Source: Pseudomonas baltica
Lineage (GTDB): Bacteria; Pseudomonadota; Gammaproteobacteria; Pseudomonadales; Pseudomonadaceae
NCBI RefSeq assembly: GCF_014235765.1
Contig: NZ_JACMYH010000005.1
Location: 1 to 64,000, forward strand
Length of the DNA stretch: 64,000 nt
Direction: 5' to 3'
How positions within the stretch are numbered: position 1 is the first letter of the stretch; each line of letters opens with the position of its first letter. The notes under the pieces were generated by a model. It was not told the DNA's origin. It did no database searches and was given only the letters and a program-made list of their open reading frames with translations. Position numbers and translations under genes: made by a program. Below, piece by piece: positions 51,197-59,522 of the stretch.

Positions 51197-51802
51197 TCAG
51201 GTGTGCAGTTGCGGATGCACCAGTTGGTGGTGCATCAGAATGAACTGGCGCAAGGACTCTATCGCCTTGGCGTTGTTCTGGCTGAGCCGGTAGGCAAACA
51301 AGCCGTGCTCGGCCTCGCGAATCATCGAACCGCGCAACGGGATCGGTGCGCACCCTTCGGGGGTGAACCACAGCTGGAATTGCGAGGGGGCCTGTGCCCC
51401 ATTGCGGACCTCGAGCAAGGCGCCCTTGAAGGAAATGTCACGGACCCAGAAGTCGCTGTCACGCCCTTCGCCGTCGCGCAGCACGATCGGCTGCGCGAGG
51501 CTCAGCCGCCACGGGCGCAACATCGGTCCGTCCTCATAGATGCTGGGTGCCCCCAGCTCCAGGTGCGCCGCCTGGAACTCGTCTTCCACGACCTGCAGCG
51601 GAAAGCTGATCTGCTGGTTTTCCAGGTGTGCTTCGATGGTGACCTGTTCGTGGGATGCCAGGCGCATCAGCAGATCGCGAACCTGCGGTCCACCCTTGAT
51701 GGAAAGGTTGAGCAGGGTATCGCGAACATTGAGCTGCGGGTTGGCCTGCATCGCCCGCAGAAACTCCAGTTCGTCCTGGGTCAGCAACACATCAGGCGGC
51801 AT
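51197..51802 (-). CDS. PilZ-like protein
   Basis: 201-aa cytoplasmic protein with an N-terminal helical part (about 1-60) and a C-terminal beta domain. RPWRLSLAQPIVL then VRDISFKGALLEV gives the PilZ-type DxSxxGA motif, although the arginine motif is RxxR rather than the canonical RxxxR, so c-di-GMP binding is uncertain. It starts 57 bp downstream of the LOV gene on the same strand, suggesting a LOV-PilZ transcription unit. I use ATG 51800-51802 rather than the TTG at 51820. Confidence 0.62.
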   Translation of the reverse strand: MPPDVLLTQDELEFLRAMQANPQLNVRDTLLNLSIKGGPQVRDLLMRLASHEQVTIEAHLENQQISFPLQVVEDEFQAAHLELGAPSIYEDGPMLRPWRLSLAQPIVLRDGEGRDSDFWVRDISFKGALLEVRNGAQAPSQFQLWFTPEGCAPIPLRGSMIREAEHGLFAYRLSQNNAKAIESLRQFILMHHQLVHPQLHT

Positions 51803-51859
51803 GGCGTGCACTCGCGGCAAAGGGTGACTCGAAGCAACATTGGAAAACGCCCATGGCGG

Positions 51860-52327
51860 TCATACCGCACCGGGCGGGGCAGGGGTTTCGAGTTCGACGA
51901 TGCGCTGTTGCAGCGCCGCCACCTGCTGCTCGAGCGCGACGATGCGCTGCTGCGCTTCGACCTCGCTGCTGACATCCTTCTGGATGCCGATGTAGTACAT
52001 CAGTTGATCGCTGTCGTTGTGTACCGGGGTGATCGACAGCTCATTCCAGAAGAAACTGCCGTCCTTGCGGTGGTTGCGCAGCACCTCACGGCACGCCAAT
52101 CCCTGGTCGATCGCCTCGCGCACGCGCTGGCGCGCAGGCTGGTCGCGGTCGTCACCCTGCAGCAGGCGGCAGTCCTGGTAGAGCATTTCCAGTGACGTAT
52201 AGCCGGTCATGCGCTCGAACGCCGGATTGACGTAGATGAGGATGTTGTCCTCGCCTTCCTGTTCGGCGACGACGATGCCGTCGTTGGACGCATCGATCAC
52301 CAGTTGCAGCAGCTTCGCATTGATCAT
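51860..52327 (-). CDS. Short LOV-domain blue-light photoreceptor (PpSB1-LOV-like)
   Basis: 155-aa protein that is a single LOV domain plus a C-terminal helix. The photoactive Cys53 is in YQDCRLLQGDD, which forms the flavin adduct on blue light. Arg61 and Arg66, the FMN-phosphate arginines I recall being tied to very slow dark recovery in PpSB1-LOV, are both present. FWNELSITPV and YIGIQKDVS complete the flavin site. The C terminus (about 125-150) is a coiled coil for dimerisation (VALEQQVAALQQRIVELE). No effector domain, so it must signal by protein contact, probably to the adjacent MerR protein. Confidence 0.93.
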   Translation of the reverse strand: MINAKLLQLVIDASNDGIVVAEQEGEDNILIYVNPAFERMTGYTSLEMLYQDCRLLQGDDRDQPARQRVREAIDQGLACREVLRNHRKDGSFFWNELSITPVHNDSDQLMYYIGIQKDVSSEVEAQQRIVALEQQVAALQQRIVELETPAPPGAV

Positions 52328-52461
52328 GTCAGGGTTCCCTAGCGTGCAGCGTAGTCTAATTCATACGGGCTGCGGGAGGGATCCCAGTACGTCAGATCCT
52401 GTCTTTCAATGCGCGGTCGGGCTGGTAAGATCAGCGCTTTCAACGGTCCGAGACAGTCATC

Positions 52462-52914
52462 ATGAAAGTTGCCATCCTCAGCGGTTCGGTCTATGGCGCG
52501 GCCGAGGAAGTCGCCCGGCATGCCGAGCAGCTGCTAAAGCGACAGGATATCCAGGCCTGGCACAACCCGCGAGCCACTCTGCAGGACGTGCTGGCATTCG
52601 CGCCCGAGGCTGTTTTGGCGGTGACCTCGACCACCGGCATGGGCGAACTGCCGGACAACATCATGGCGCTGTACGCTCAGCTTCGCGATGAACTGCCGGC
52701 GGCGCTGCGTGGCCTGCCCGGTGGTGTGATCGCGCTGGGTGACTCCAGCTACGACACCTATTGCGGCGGCGGCGAACAGTTGCGCGAGTTGTTTGCAGAG
52801 CTGGGCGTGCACGAGGTTCAGGACATGCTGCGCCTGGACGCCAGCGAAAGCGTCACCCCGGAAACCGACGCAGAGCCCTGGCTGGCCGAGTTCGTGCAAG
52901 CGCTGCAGGCCTGA
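52462..52914 (+). CDS. Flavodoxin (MioC-like)
   Basis: 150-aa FMN-binding electron carrier. The phosphate loop is LSGSVYGAAEEVA (residues 5-17); the flavin loops are TSTTGMGELPDNI and GDSSYDTYCGGGE. MioC-type flavodoxins support biotin synthase and other radical SAM enzymes. A single-gene unit, convergent with yebG (3-bp gap). Confidence 0.9.
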   Translation: MKVAILSGSVYGAAEEVARHAEQLLKRQDIQAWHNPRATLQDVLAFAPEAVLAVTSTTGMGELPDNIMALYAQLRDELPAALRGLPGGVIALGDSSYDTYCGGGEQLRELFAELGVHEVQDMLRLDASESVTPETDAEPWLAEFVQALQA

Positions 52915-52917
52915 CGA

Positions 52918-53193
52918 TCAGGCCTGCTCGGCGGGGTCGGCCGTCGCCGTGAGCAACTCGTTCAGGGCATCGGGCTGACTCTTGAATGCCTTGGCGAAGA
53001 TGTCGCGGTTTTTCGCCATGTAGATACCGGCGTCTTCGACCTGTTTGTCATCGAGTGACGGCACGGCTTTTTTCAGTACGTCTGCCAGCAACTCAGCCAG
53101 CTCGAGCATTTTGTCGTGACGATCGGCTTCAGCTTTGTCCATAAACAGGCGCTCCAGATCTCGGCTGCTGCGGTATACCACTTCGACGGCCAT
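52918..53193 (-). CDS. yebG: YebG-family SOS-induced protein
   Basis: 91-aa cytoplasmic protein with the YebG core MAVEVVYRSSRDLERLFMDK and KMLELAELLADVLKK. In E. coli yebG is LexA-regulated, though its role in DNA-damage response is poorly defined. A perfect LexA box lies 42 bp upstream (53235-53250), directly supporting SOS control here. Length is usual. Confidence 0.92.
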   Translation of the reverse strand: MAVEVVYRSSRDLERLFMDKAEADRHDKMLELAELLADVLKKAVPSLDDKQVEDAGIYMAKNRDIFAKAFKSQPDALNELLTATADPAEQA

Positions 53194-53234
53194 TGACCAC
53201 CTCATTTGCCTAGGGAATGGTTTCAGTACAACTA

Positions 53235-53250
53235 CTGTTCGTTTATACAG
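53235..53250. promoter_or_regulatory. LexA (SOS) box upstream of yebG
   Basis: CTGT-N8-ACAG, exactly the 16-bp LexA consensus. On the yebG strand it contains a TATAAA that is a candidate -10, so LexA bound here would block RNA polymerase. Confidence 0.88.
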
Positions 53251-53418
53251 TGCCAAGCATAAGGCAAATCGGCAGGCTTGAACAGAGGTGCCGACGAGGG
53301 GCCCTGCGACAGTCTGGCTGCTTCTCACCCGCCATGCCTGGCCCTTATGCTGCATGCCCTGAACGAGCATAGGCGTTCAGGCGCATCTCACCATCGGTTG
53401 GCAAAAGGAATACAGGCA

Positions 53419-53859
53419 ATGAAATGGGCCGAAAAACTTCGCGGGAGTCTGCACGCCCAGGCCGATTCGCTGGGCAATCTGTGCGTCGAGGCGTTCCACT
53501 ATCTGGCGCTGTTCGGCATTGGCGCCATCACCGCCTGGGCGGCTGTCAGCGCTTTTCTGGGAATGGTAGAGAAGGGCAGCGTGAGCGTGGACGACATTCT
53601 GCTGCTGTTCATCTATCTGGAGCTGGGGGCGATGGTGGGGATCTACTTCAAGACCAACCACATGCCCATCCGCTTCCTGCTGTACGTGGCAATCACCGCC
53701 CTGACTCGCCTGCTGATCGGCGATGTCTCGCACCACAATGCACCGGATCTGGGCATCATCTACCTGTGCGGTGGCATCCTGCTCCTGGCTTTCGCCATTC
53801 TGGTGGTGCGCTATGGGTCTTCGCGCTATCCATCGGTAAAGGAGAAGTCCGACAGCTGA
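53419..53859 (+). CDS. PsiE-family phosphate-starvation-inducible membrane protein
   Basis: 146-aa inner-membrane protein with four hydrophobic segments (about 25-50, 58-80, 85-105 and 112-135). The PsiE core (FIYLELGAMVGIYFKTNHMP) is readable. Function unknown; in E. coli psiE responds to phosphate and cAMP-CRP. No Pho box is obvious upstream. Confidence 0.88.
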   Translation: MKWAEKLRGSLHAQADSLGNLCVEAFHYLALFGIGAITAWAAVSAFLGMVEKGSVSVDDILLLFIYLELGAMVGIYFKTNHMPIRFLLYVAITALTRLLIGDVSHHNAPDLGIIYLCGGILLLAFAILVVRYGSSRYPSVKEKSDS

Positions 53860-53872
53860 GCCGCACGGCGGC

Positions 53873-54214
53873 TCATTGCAGGCTGGCGGCGACCGGCGAG
53901 GTGTGCGCGGCGTTGGCGCGAAGGACTGGCTTGCTGCCCAGCTTCTCGATGTTGCCGGCATCGGTCATCGCCGCCAGGATCTGCATGGCGCTGCCACCTT
54001 GCTCGATGGCCATGCCGAACTGGATGCTTTCGATCAGCCGGCGCATGCGCTTGGGGTCGTTGCGCTGTTCGGCGGTGATCACGCGCTTGGCGGCAACGCC
54101 GCGCTCGTTGGACAGGGTCAGCATGATGCTGCCATCCAGACGCTGAATGCTCAGGTTGACGCGGTACTCGGGTTGGAACGCATCGCTCAGGGCTTGGAAT
54201 GGATTATCCATCAT
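53873..54214 (-). CDS. DUF3509-domain protein
   Basis: 113-aa Pseudomonas-specific protein with the DUF3509 pattern NPFQALSDAFQPEYRVNLSI and RVITAEQRNDPKRMRRLIESI. Cytoplasmic, function unknown. Two adjacent ATGs; I use the first, with AGG 7 nt upstream. Convergent with psiE, 13 bp apart. Confidence 0.88.
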   Translation of the reverse strand: MMDNPFQALSDAFQPEYRVNLSIQRLDGSIMLTLSNERGVAAKRVITAEQRNDPKRMRRLIESIQFGMAIEQGGSAMQILAAMTDAGNIEKLGSKPVLRANAAHTSPVAASLQ

Positions 54215-54384
54215 GTACTACCTGCAATAGTCGAACTTCGTTAATGGACTAGGCGATTAGTTACTGGTTCAAGACCGCCGGTCGGCGCCGCGTTTCATCT
54301 TTTGCTATATGTAACTGCGCCTTACTTCCCCACAATCGATGTAGCAATCGCCGTGCCCAGACGGAAAGGCTTGTTCGCAGGCAA

Positions 54385-54412
54385 TAAAAAAGGCGAGCTC
54401 GAGGCTCGCCTT
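54385..54412 (-). terminator. Terminator of the HPF-like gene
   Basis: A 9-bp stem (54390-54398 with 54404-54412) followed on the minus strand by a T-run, 18 bp after the HPF-like stop codon. Confidence 0.85.
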
Positions 54413-54429
54413 CTTGCACGTTGCAGCGC

Positions 54430-54840
54430 TCAGGACTTGCTGTTGAGCACCTGTTCGTTTTCCAGAAACTCTTCTTCGAGCAAGGCTTCGTTCGGACCAT
54501 CGGGAATGGTTTGCTGGTTGGCTGCACGCTTGTTGCGCAGCCTGCCGAACATGTGCTCCAAAGCGTGGCTGAGCTTCTCGGCGGCGCCATCGACCGCCAG
54601 GTCCAAGGTTTCTGCCTTGTGCGTCACGGAAATGGGCTGGTGACCTTTTGGACGCGCTTCCATCTGGCAGCGCATGTCGTCGGGCCCGGATTTCTGGCCG
54701 TTTTCGTCGGCGAGATGAACCTCGATACGGGTGAGATCCTCCTGATAATGCTCGACTGCGTTTTCCACTACGGTGCGTACCCACTCCTGCAGGCGGGCAT
54801 CGCCTTGAATATGGTTATCGCTATTGACCTGGATCTGCAT
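54430..54840 (-). CDS. HPF/RaiA-family ribosome-associated protein
   Basis: 136-aa protein with an HPF-type alpha/beta domain at 1-105 (MQIQVNSDNHIQG, VHLADENGQKSGPDD, DLAVDGAAEKLSHALEHM) and an acidic, Gln/Glu-rich tail. Related proteins inactivate or dimerise ribosomes in stationary phase, but the divergent sequence and tail leave the exact role open. A separate hairpin (54912-54945) lies upstream. Confidence 0.8.
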   Translation of the reverse strand: MQIQVNSDNHIQGDARLQEWVRTVVENAVEHYQEDLTRIEVHLADENGQKSGPDDMRCQMEARPKGHQPISVTHKAETLDLAVDGAAEKLSHALEHMFGRLRNKRAANQQTIPDGPNEALLEEEFLENEQVLNSKS

Positions 54841-54911
54841 AGTTCATCCCTTATTCGGCTTGCTAGCTAGAGATTCGATGACACTGATATTCATCGCCTC
54901 TTGAAGTACAA

Positions 54912-54945
54912 GGTCAGGGAGTTGAAGAAACAATTCAACCCCCTG
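54912..54945. other. Inverted repeat in the gap between HPF-like and fecA-like genes
   Basis: GTCAGGG-A-GTTGAA pairs with TTCAAC-C-CCCTGAC across a 7-nt loop. There is no T-run on either strand, so it may be an RNA stem in the HPF-like 5' leader or a protein-binding site rather than a terminator. The rest of the 240-bp gap is AT-rich with no gene. Confidence 0.5.
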
Positions 54946-55080
54946 ACGAAGATAAATATTCAGTAACTTTTTCGAACTTTTTCTGAAATAAGTGCGAAAC
55001 CCGAAACTCTGCGTGGTGCAATCCTGGCCTCCGACCCGCTGCCACAGGGGTTCAACGGCAGCAGGCGCACGCTGCCAGCG

Positions 55081-57441
55081 TCAGAAGGCGACGGAGGTTT
55101 GCACGTAGACGGTGCGCGGCTCGCCCACGTACTTGCCCTTGTTGTTGTCGTCGAAGGAACGGGTGTAATACTGGTGATTGAAAATGTTCTTCACGCCCAC
55201 CGCGACGTTCAAGTCGGACAATTGCGGGCCGAAGTCGTAGCCGGCGCGGCTGCTGAAGAGCATGTAGCCTGGGATGCGCCCGGTGCTGCCATCGGCGCTT
55301 TCGGCCTGGGTGTTGGCGTTGTCGGCGAACTGGCTGCTCTGGTAGCTGCTGTCCAGGTCGAGCTTCCACGGGCCCTGGGTGTACCCAACGCCCAGGGTGC
55401 CCTTGTGGCGTGACGAGAATGGCACGCGGTTGCCCTTGTTCGGGCCGTCTTCGCGGATGGTGGCATCGACGAACGCGTAGCTGGCGTGAACGTCGAAACC
55501 GGCCAGGGCCGGGCTCAAACCGTCCAGTGCGTAGTTGATGCTGGTCTCGATACCCTGATGGCGAGTCTCGCCGCGAGCGATCACCGTGTCGTTGGTCTGG
55601 TTGCTGTCGTACTGGTTGTCGAAGTTGATCAGGAACGCACCGATTTCCGCGCGCAGATTGCCGTTGTCGTAACGCGTCCCCAGCTCCCAGGTCCGGGCCT
55701 TTTCCGGCTTCACTTCGCCGCCGGTCACACGGTTGGGCATCTGGCTGTACTGCACACTGCCGAACGAGCCTTCGGTGTTGGCGTACAGGTTCCAGTTCTC
55801 GTTGACGTGATAGAGCACGTTCAGGGCCGGCAAGGCGGTGGTGTAGTCGCCCTGGTATTTGACGTTGGTGAGGTTGTTGGTCTGCTGCGAGTCGATCATC
55901 TCGTAGCGGATGCCGGGCGTGAACGTCCAGCGGCCGATATCGATGCGGTCGTCGACATAGAAGGCGTGGGCCTGGGTGCCGCCGCGGGTATCCCGGTCGT
56001 TGCGGCTGTCGGTGCTGGGCAACTGCTGGTTGGCACTGATCGGCGTGCGGTAGCGCAGCTCATGGCCCGCCTCGCTGATGTAGCGGTAGCCCACGCTCAT
56101 TTCGTGCTGTGTCTGGCCCAGATCGAAGCCTTGGGAGAAGCGCGTCTCTACACCGCGTACCCAGTACTCGCGGGGCGACAGTGAGAGAAAGTTGCCCTGG
56201 TCCAGGTAGCCGCTGCGCAGGGTCTTGGTGAAGAAGGTGTTGGCGGTGAATTCGCGGCGATCTTCCTGGTAGCGGTAGCCGAAGTTGACCATGGTGCGGC
56301 GCCCCCAGAACTTGTCGTAGCGGCGGGTCGACTGATAGGGGTCGGCCTTGTAGTCGGCTGCGCTGAGGCCACCGGGCATGTCGGCCTCGCCTTCGTAGTA
56401 CTGCGCCTGGGCATTGAGGCTGTTGGCTTCGTCGATCTGGTATTTGCCCTTGAGAATCAGGTCGTCGATCTGGGTATCGCTGTGCTCGCGCCAGTCGCCG
56501 CCGCGCACGCCGGAGTAGAGCAGGGCGCCGCCCAGGCCGTTGTCGGCAGTACCGCCCGCCAGCAGGTTGCCGGTGGTCTTGAAGCCGTCCTGGCTCGACG
56601 AAGGGCTGGCCTGGGTCTGCAAGCCGCCCTTGATGGTAGGTGCATCGGGAATCGCGCGGGTCACGAAGTTGACGATGCCGCCGACGTTCTGCGGGCCGTA
56701 GCGCACCGCGCCGCCGCCGCGCACCACGTCCACGGCGTCCATGTTGCCCATGCTGACCGGGGCGAACGACAACTGCGGCTGGCCATAGGGCGCGAACGGC
56801 ACCGGGATGCCGTCCATCAGCACCGTGGAGCGGGTCGCCAAGCGTGGGTTGAGCCCACGGATGCCGAAGTTCATCGCCATGTCATGGCTGCCCGTGCCGT
56901 TGTTCTGTGGTGCATTGACACCCGGAATGCGGTTGAGGACATCGCGCGCGCTGGTGGCGCCAGTGCGTTCGAAGTCTTCGCGGCGCACCACGTCCCGGGC
57001 ACCGGCGTGCTCGAACACGTTGGTCTGTTCGGCGGCGCCGAGCCAGTCGCCCACGACACTGGACGCACCCAGTTCGACCGCAGCACCGGCGCTGCCAGGC
57101 TGGGCCACAGGTGTGGCTTCCAGGCTGTAGGCGCCATCGCCCAACGGCTGCGCGTGCAAGCCGGTACCTTCAAGCAGTACCGCCAGTGCCTGTTCGACGC
57201 TGTAGCTGCCTTGCAGGCCACGGCTGGGCTGGTCTGCCAGGGTCGTCGAGCCGAATGAAATCAGTACACCTGCCTCGCGGCCGAACTGATTGACCGCGCT
57301 TTCGACCGACGCGGGCGCGATGTGGTACTCGCGGGTAGAGCCCTCGGCGGCCATGGCGTGCGGCAGTTGAGCCACGCTCACGGCAGTGCCGAGCAACAGA
57401 CAGCGCAGGGCGCGGGCGAGTGGGGTGGGCAGGTTGGACAT
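55081..57441 (-). CDS. fecA: FecA-like TonB-dependent receptor with signalling domain
   Basis: 786-aa outer-membrane transducer. Signal peptide (about 1-31, after HAMA), then the secretin/TonB STN signalling domain (about 38-110, ISFGSTTLADQPSRGLQGSYSVEQAL), then the plug (about 130-260, with ATSARDVLNRIPGV and FGIRGLNPRLATRSTVLMDG), then the 22-strand barrel ending in Phe (VYVQTSVAF). Likely ligand ferric dicitrate or a related ferric chelate, by similarity to FecA. The adjacent fecR and fecI complete the surface-signalling pathway. Confidence 0.9.
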   Translation of the reverse strand: MSNLPTPLARALRCLLLGTAVSVAQLPHAMAAEGSTREYHIAPASVESAVNQFGREAGVLISFGSTTLADQPSRGLQGSYSVEQALAVLLEGTGLHAQPLGDGAYSLEATPVAQPGSAGAAVELGASSVVGDWLGAAEQTNVFEHAGARDVVRREDFERTGATSARDVLNRIPGVNAPQNNGTGSHDMAMNFGIRGLNPRLATRSTVLMDGIPVPFAPYGQPQLSFAPVSMGNMDAVDVVRGGGAVRYGPQNVGGIVNFVTRAIPDAPTIKGGLQTQASPSSSQDGFKTTGNLLAGGTADNGLGGALLYSGVRGGDWREHSDTQIDDLILKGKYQIDEANSLNAQAQYYEGEADMPGGLSAADYKADPYQSTRRYDKFWGRRTMVNFGYRYQEDRREFTANTFFTKTLRSGYLDQGNFLSLSPREYWVRGVETRFSQGFDLGQTQHEMSVGYRYISEAGHELRYRTPISANQQLPSTDSRNDRDTRGGTQAHAFYVDDRIDIGRWTFTPGIRYEMIDSQQTNNLTNVKYQGDYTTALPALNVLYHVNENWNLYANTEGSFGSVQYSQMPNRVTGGEVKPEKARTWELGTRYDNGNLRAEIGAFLINFDNQYDSNQTNDTVIARGETRHQGIETSINYALDGLSPALAGFDVHASYAFVDATIREDGPNKGNRVPFSSRHKGTLGVGYTQGPWKLDLDSSYQSSQFADNANTQAESADGSTGRIPGYMLFSSRAGYDFGPQLSDLNVAVGVKNIFNHQYYTRSFDDNNKGKYVGEPRTVYVQTSVAF

Positions 57442-57550
57442 TCGGCGTTTCCAGGCAGGATGTAGTGGGAGTTACCCTGTCTGTCACGCGAGCAAGGCAA
57501 AACGGCTCACCGAGGGTGTAAATAAATGCTCGCCGCCAAACCTGGCATGG

Positions 57551-58504
57551 CTAGACCCGGGATTGCACCGTGACCCAATAGCGGGTGAAGCGCCGGACTT
57601 TCACTGGCAGCGCCGCCTCCAGTGAATCGAGAATTTTCTCGGTATCGCCCAGGGGGAAACTGCCGGAGAGCAACAGATTGGCAGCGCGGGCGTCGCAGTC
57701 CAGCTGGCCGCGGCGATAACGGCCTACCTCGGCCAGGAAGTCGCCCAGGCGCATGCGCGCGGCGATCAGCATGCCGTCGACCCAGGCGCCACTGTTGGCG
57801 TCCAGTGGTCGCGCCGGATTGAAGCGCTGGCGTTCGAACTCGAGCTGCTGGCCTTCGGCCAGGCGCCGTGGCTCATCGTGCAGCCCGGCGGCCTCGAGGG
57901 TGACGGCGCCCTGCAGTGCCTGCACCTGGGTGCTGCCCGGCAGTTGGCGAACATTGACCTGCCCCCGGCCAGCGGTGATCAGCCCTTGGTCGGTGCCGAT
58001 GAGCAGGGGCCGCGCATCGGCACCCGCCGTGAGCATGATCTCGCCTTCGAGCAAGTGGATCAGGCGCCGACCCGCATCGAAGCGCACGTCCACGGCGCTG
58101 GTGGTGTTGAGGTGGATCCGGCTGCCGTCGTCCAGTTGCAATTGGCGGCGCTGGCCCAGCGGGCTGCGGTAGTCGGCCACCAGCGGCGGCAGCCAGTGCT
58201 GTTGTCGCAGGGCCAGGGTGGTTGCACCGGCCATTCCCAACAGCAACAGCGCCTTGAGGGCGCGTCGGCGGCCGGGCGAGTGGGGTGCGCCCACGGTAGC
58301 CTGCGCCAGGGAAGCGGGCAGGCCGGCGAACTGCTGATTGACCTTCTGGATGTGATCCCAGGCGCGACGGTGCTCGCCGTCGGCGTGCAGCCAGCGCTGC
58401 CATGCCTGCTGCTGGCGCGGATCGAGCGGGCCTTGTTGCAGTTCAAGCAGCCACTGCACGGCCTCTTCGGCCACGTGCGGAGAAAAACTGCGGGCTTCGT
58501 TCAC
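57551..58504 (-). CDS. fecR: FecR-type transmembrane sigma-factor regulator
   Basis: 317-aa inner-membrane protein that relays the receptor signal to the FecI sigma factor. The N-terminal cytoplasmic part (about 1-85) contains the conserved tryptophans (AWQRWLHADGEHRRAWDHIQ). One transmembrane helix lies at about 88-106 and a periplasmic FecR domain follows (SPLGQRRQLQLDDGSRIHLNTTSAVDV). The GTG start overlaps the fecI stop by 3-4 bp (GTGA), so sigma and regulator are made together. Confidence 0.92.
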   Translation of the reverse strand: MNEARSFSPHVAEEAVQWLLELQQGPLDPRQQQAWQRWLHADGEHRRAWDHIQKVNQQFAGLPASLAQATVGAPHSPGRRRALKALLLLGMAGATTLALRQQHWLPPLVADYRSPLGQRRQLQLDDGSRIHLNTTSAVDVRFDAGRRLIHLLEGEIMLTAGADARPLLIGTDQGLITAGRGQVNVRQLPGSTQVQALQGAVTLEAAGLHDEPRRLAEGQQLEFERQRFNPARPLDANSGAWVDGMLIAARMRLGDFLAEVGRYRRGQLDCDARAANLLLSGSFPLGDTEKILDSLEAALPVKVRRFTRYWVTVQSRV

Positions 58505-59004
58505 AGCGCGAAGTAGCAGCGCAGGGCTGCCTTGTGCAGATGGCGATTTACCGTAGCCAGGGATATACCGAGTTCACTGGCGATTTCGCGGTAGCCCAGG
58601 CCATCGACCTGTGCCATCAGGAACGCACGCTTGACCGTGACCGGCAGACCTTCGAGTACCGCGTCCAGCTCGAGCAGGGTCTGCAGGATGATCGCCCGGT
58701 GTTCTTCGCAGGGTGCAAGGGGCTCGGGCATCTGGCTCAAGGCCTCCAGATACGCGCGCTCCAGATCCTGGCGACGGTAGTGGTTGAACAGCACGCGCTT
58801 GGCCACCGTGGTGAGAAACGCCCGCGGTTCACGGATGGGCGTGACCTCGCGCGCGGTCAACAGGCGCATGAAGGTGTCCTGGGCGAGGTCGGCAGCGTTG
58901 TCCGGGCAGCCCAGACGGCTGCGCAGCCACTCGGTCAGCCAGCGGCGATGGACGAGGTAGAGGCCCTCGACCGAATGCGAGGCAGGGGAAGTCACAGGGC
59001 TCAC
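58501..59004 (-). CDS. fecI: FecI-type ECF sigma factor
   Basis: 167-aa sigma-70-family ECF factor directing transcription of the receptor gene. Region 2 (LGCPDNAADLAQDTFMRLL, then PRAFLTTVAKRVLFNHYRR) and region 4 (EGLPVTVKRAFLMAQVDGLGYREIASELGIS) are both complete. The start is GTG 59002-59004 with GGAG 8 nt upstream; the upstream extension to 59139 shows no family resemblance. A Fur-box-like sequence lies upstream. Confidence 0.92.
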   Translation of the reverse strand: MSPVTSPASHSVEGLYLVHRRWLTEWLRSRLGCPDNAADLAQDTFMRLLTAREVTPIREPRAFLTTVAKRVLFNHYRRQDLERAYLEALSQMPEPLAPCEEHRAIILQTLLELDAVLEGLPVTVKRAFLMAQVDGLGYREIASELGISLATVNRHLHKAALRCYFAL

Positions 59005-59043
59005 CGCGAACACTCCGGCGCCATGGGGTGCGCAGCAGAATAA

Positions 59044-59062
59044 GAATTGTTCGTATCTTACG
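59044..59062. promoter_or_regulatory. Candidate Fur box upstream of fecI
   Basis: An imperfect inverted repeat with AATAAGAATTGTTCGTATC matches the 19-bp Fur consensus at 11 positions. It lies about 40-60 bp before the fecI start, where a Fur-repressed promoter would be expected. Weaker than the site at 59154. Confidence 0.4.
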
Positions 59063-59153
59063 GATGAGCCGCCGTTTGGGCAAGGTCGACAGCCGTCCCA
59101 GCGTCGGCAAAAAGTGTTGCAGCACAAGATAAACGTCAACGGTCTTTGCGCAT

Positions 59154-59175
59154 GAGAATATTTATCATTATTATC
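59154..59175. promoter_or_regulatory. Fur box upstream of the DUF3649-PepSY operon
   Basis: GAGAATATTTATCATTATTA followed by TC matches the Fur consensus GATAATGATAATCATTATC at about 14 of 19 positions, the best in the window. It lies 42-63 bp before the DUF3649 start and could also act on fecI. Confidence 0.7.
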
Positions 59176-59216
59176 AGCACGATTCAGTGCCGCGTTCGTA
59201 CGTTTGAAGGTCTTTC

Positions 59217-59522
59217 ATGAGAAGCAGAATCGGCGGGGTACCTGCCTCGTATCGTTGGGCAGTGGCCTCTCGCATCGTCGCGGCCGTATTTGGCGGCTAC
59301 GTGCTGGCGGCACTTGCAAGCGTATGCATCGCCTGGCTGCTGCCCATGGCACGCGGCGAGGCCGTGGTCAGCGCCATGATGCTGTCGTTCCTCGTGTATC
59401 TGGTGGCCGTGCTCTGGTGTTTCGCCTCGCACAGCGCCGGTCGAGCCTGGCTGGGCCTGGCCATTCCGGGACTGATACTGGCCGCGATGGCGGGTCTTCT
59501 GCACTGGCAGCACCTGCCGTGA
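59217..59522 (+). CDS. DUF3649-domain membrane protein (iron-uptake associated)
   Basis: 101-aa inner-membrane protein with three hydrophobic segments (about 18-42, 50-70, 76-95). DUF3649 proteins recur next to PepSY-TM and DUF3325 proteins beside TonB receptors, with an assumed but undefined role in ferric chelate reduction or uptake. The stop overlaps the next gene (GTGA). Confidence 0.85.
   Translation: MRSRIGGVPASYRWAVASRIVAAVFGGYVLAALASVCIAWLLPMARGEAVVSAMMLSFLVYLVAVLWCFASHSAGRAWLGLAIPGLILAAMAGLLHWQHLP

Noticed and set aside
53225..53249. PplR-type repeat (AGTACA and TATACA) near yebG
   Set aside because: Spacing is 13 bp rather than 12 and the first half-site is imperfect; the LexA box explains the second half.
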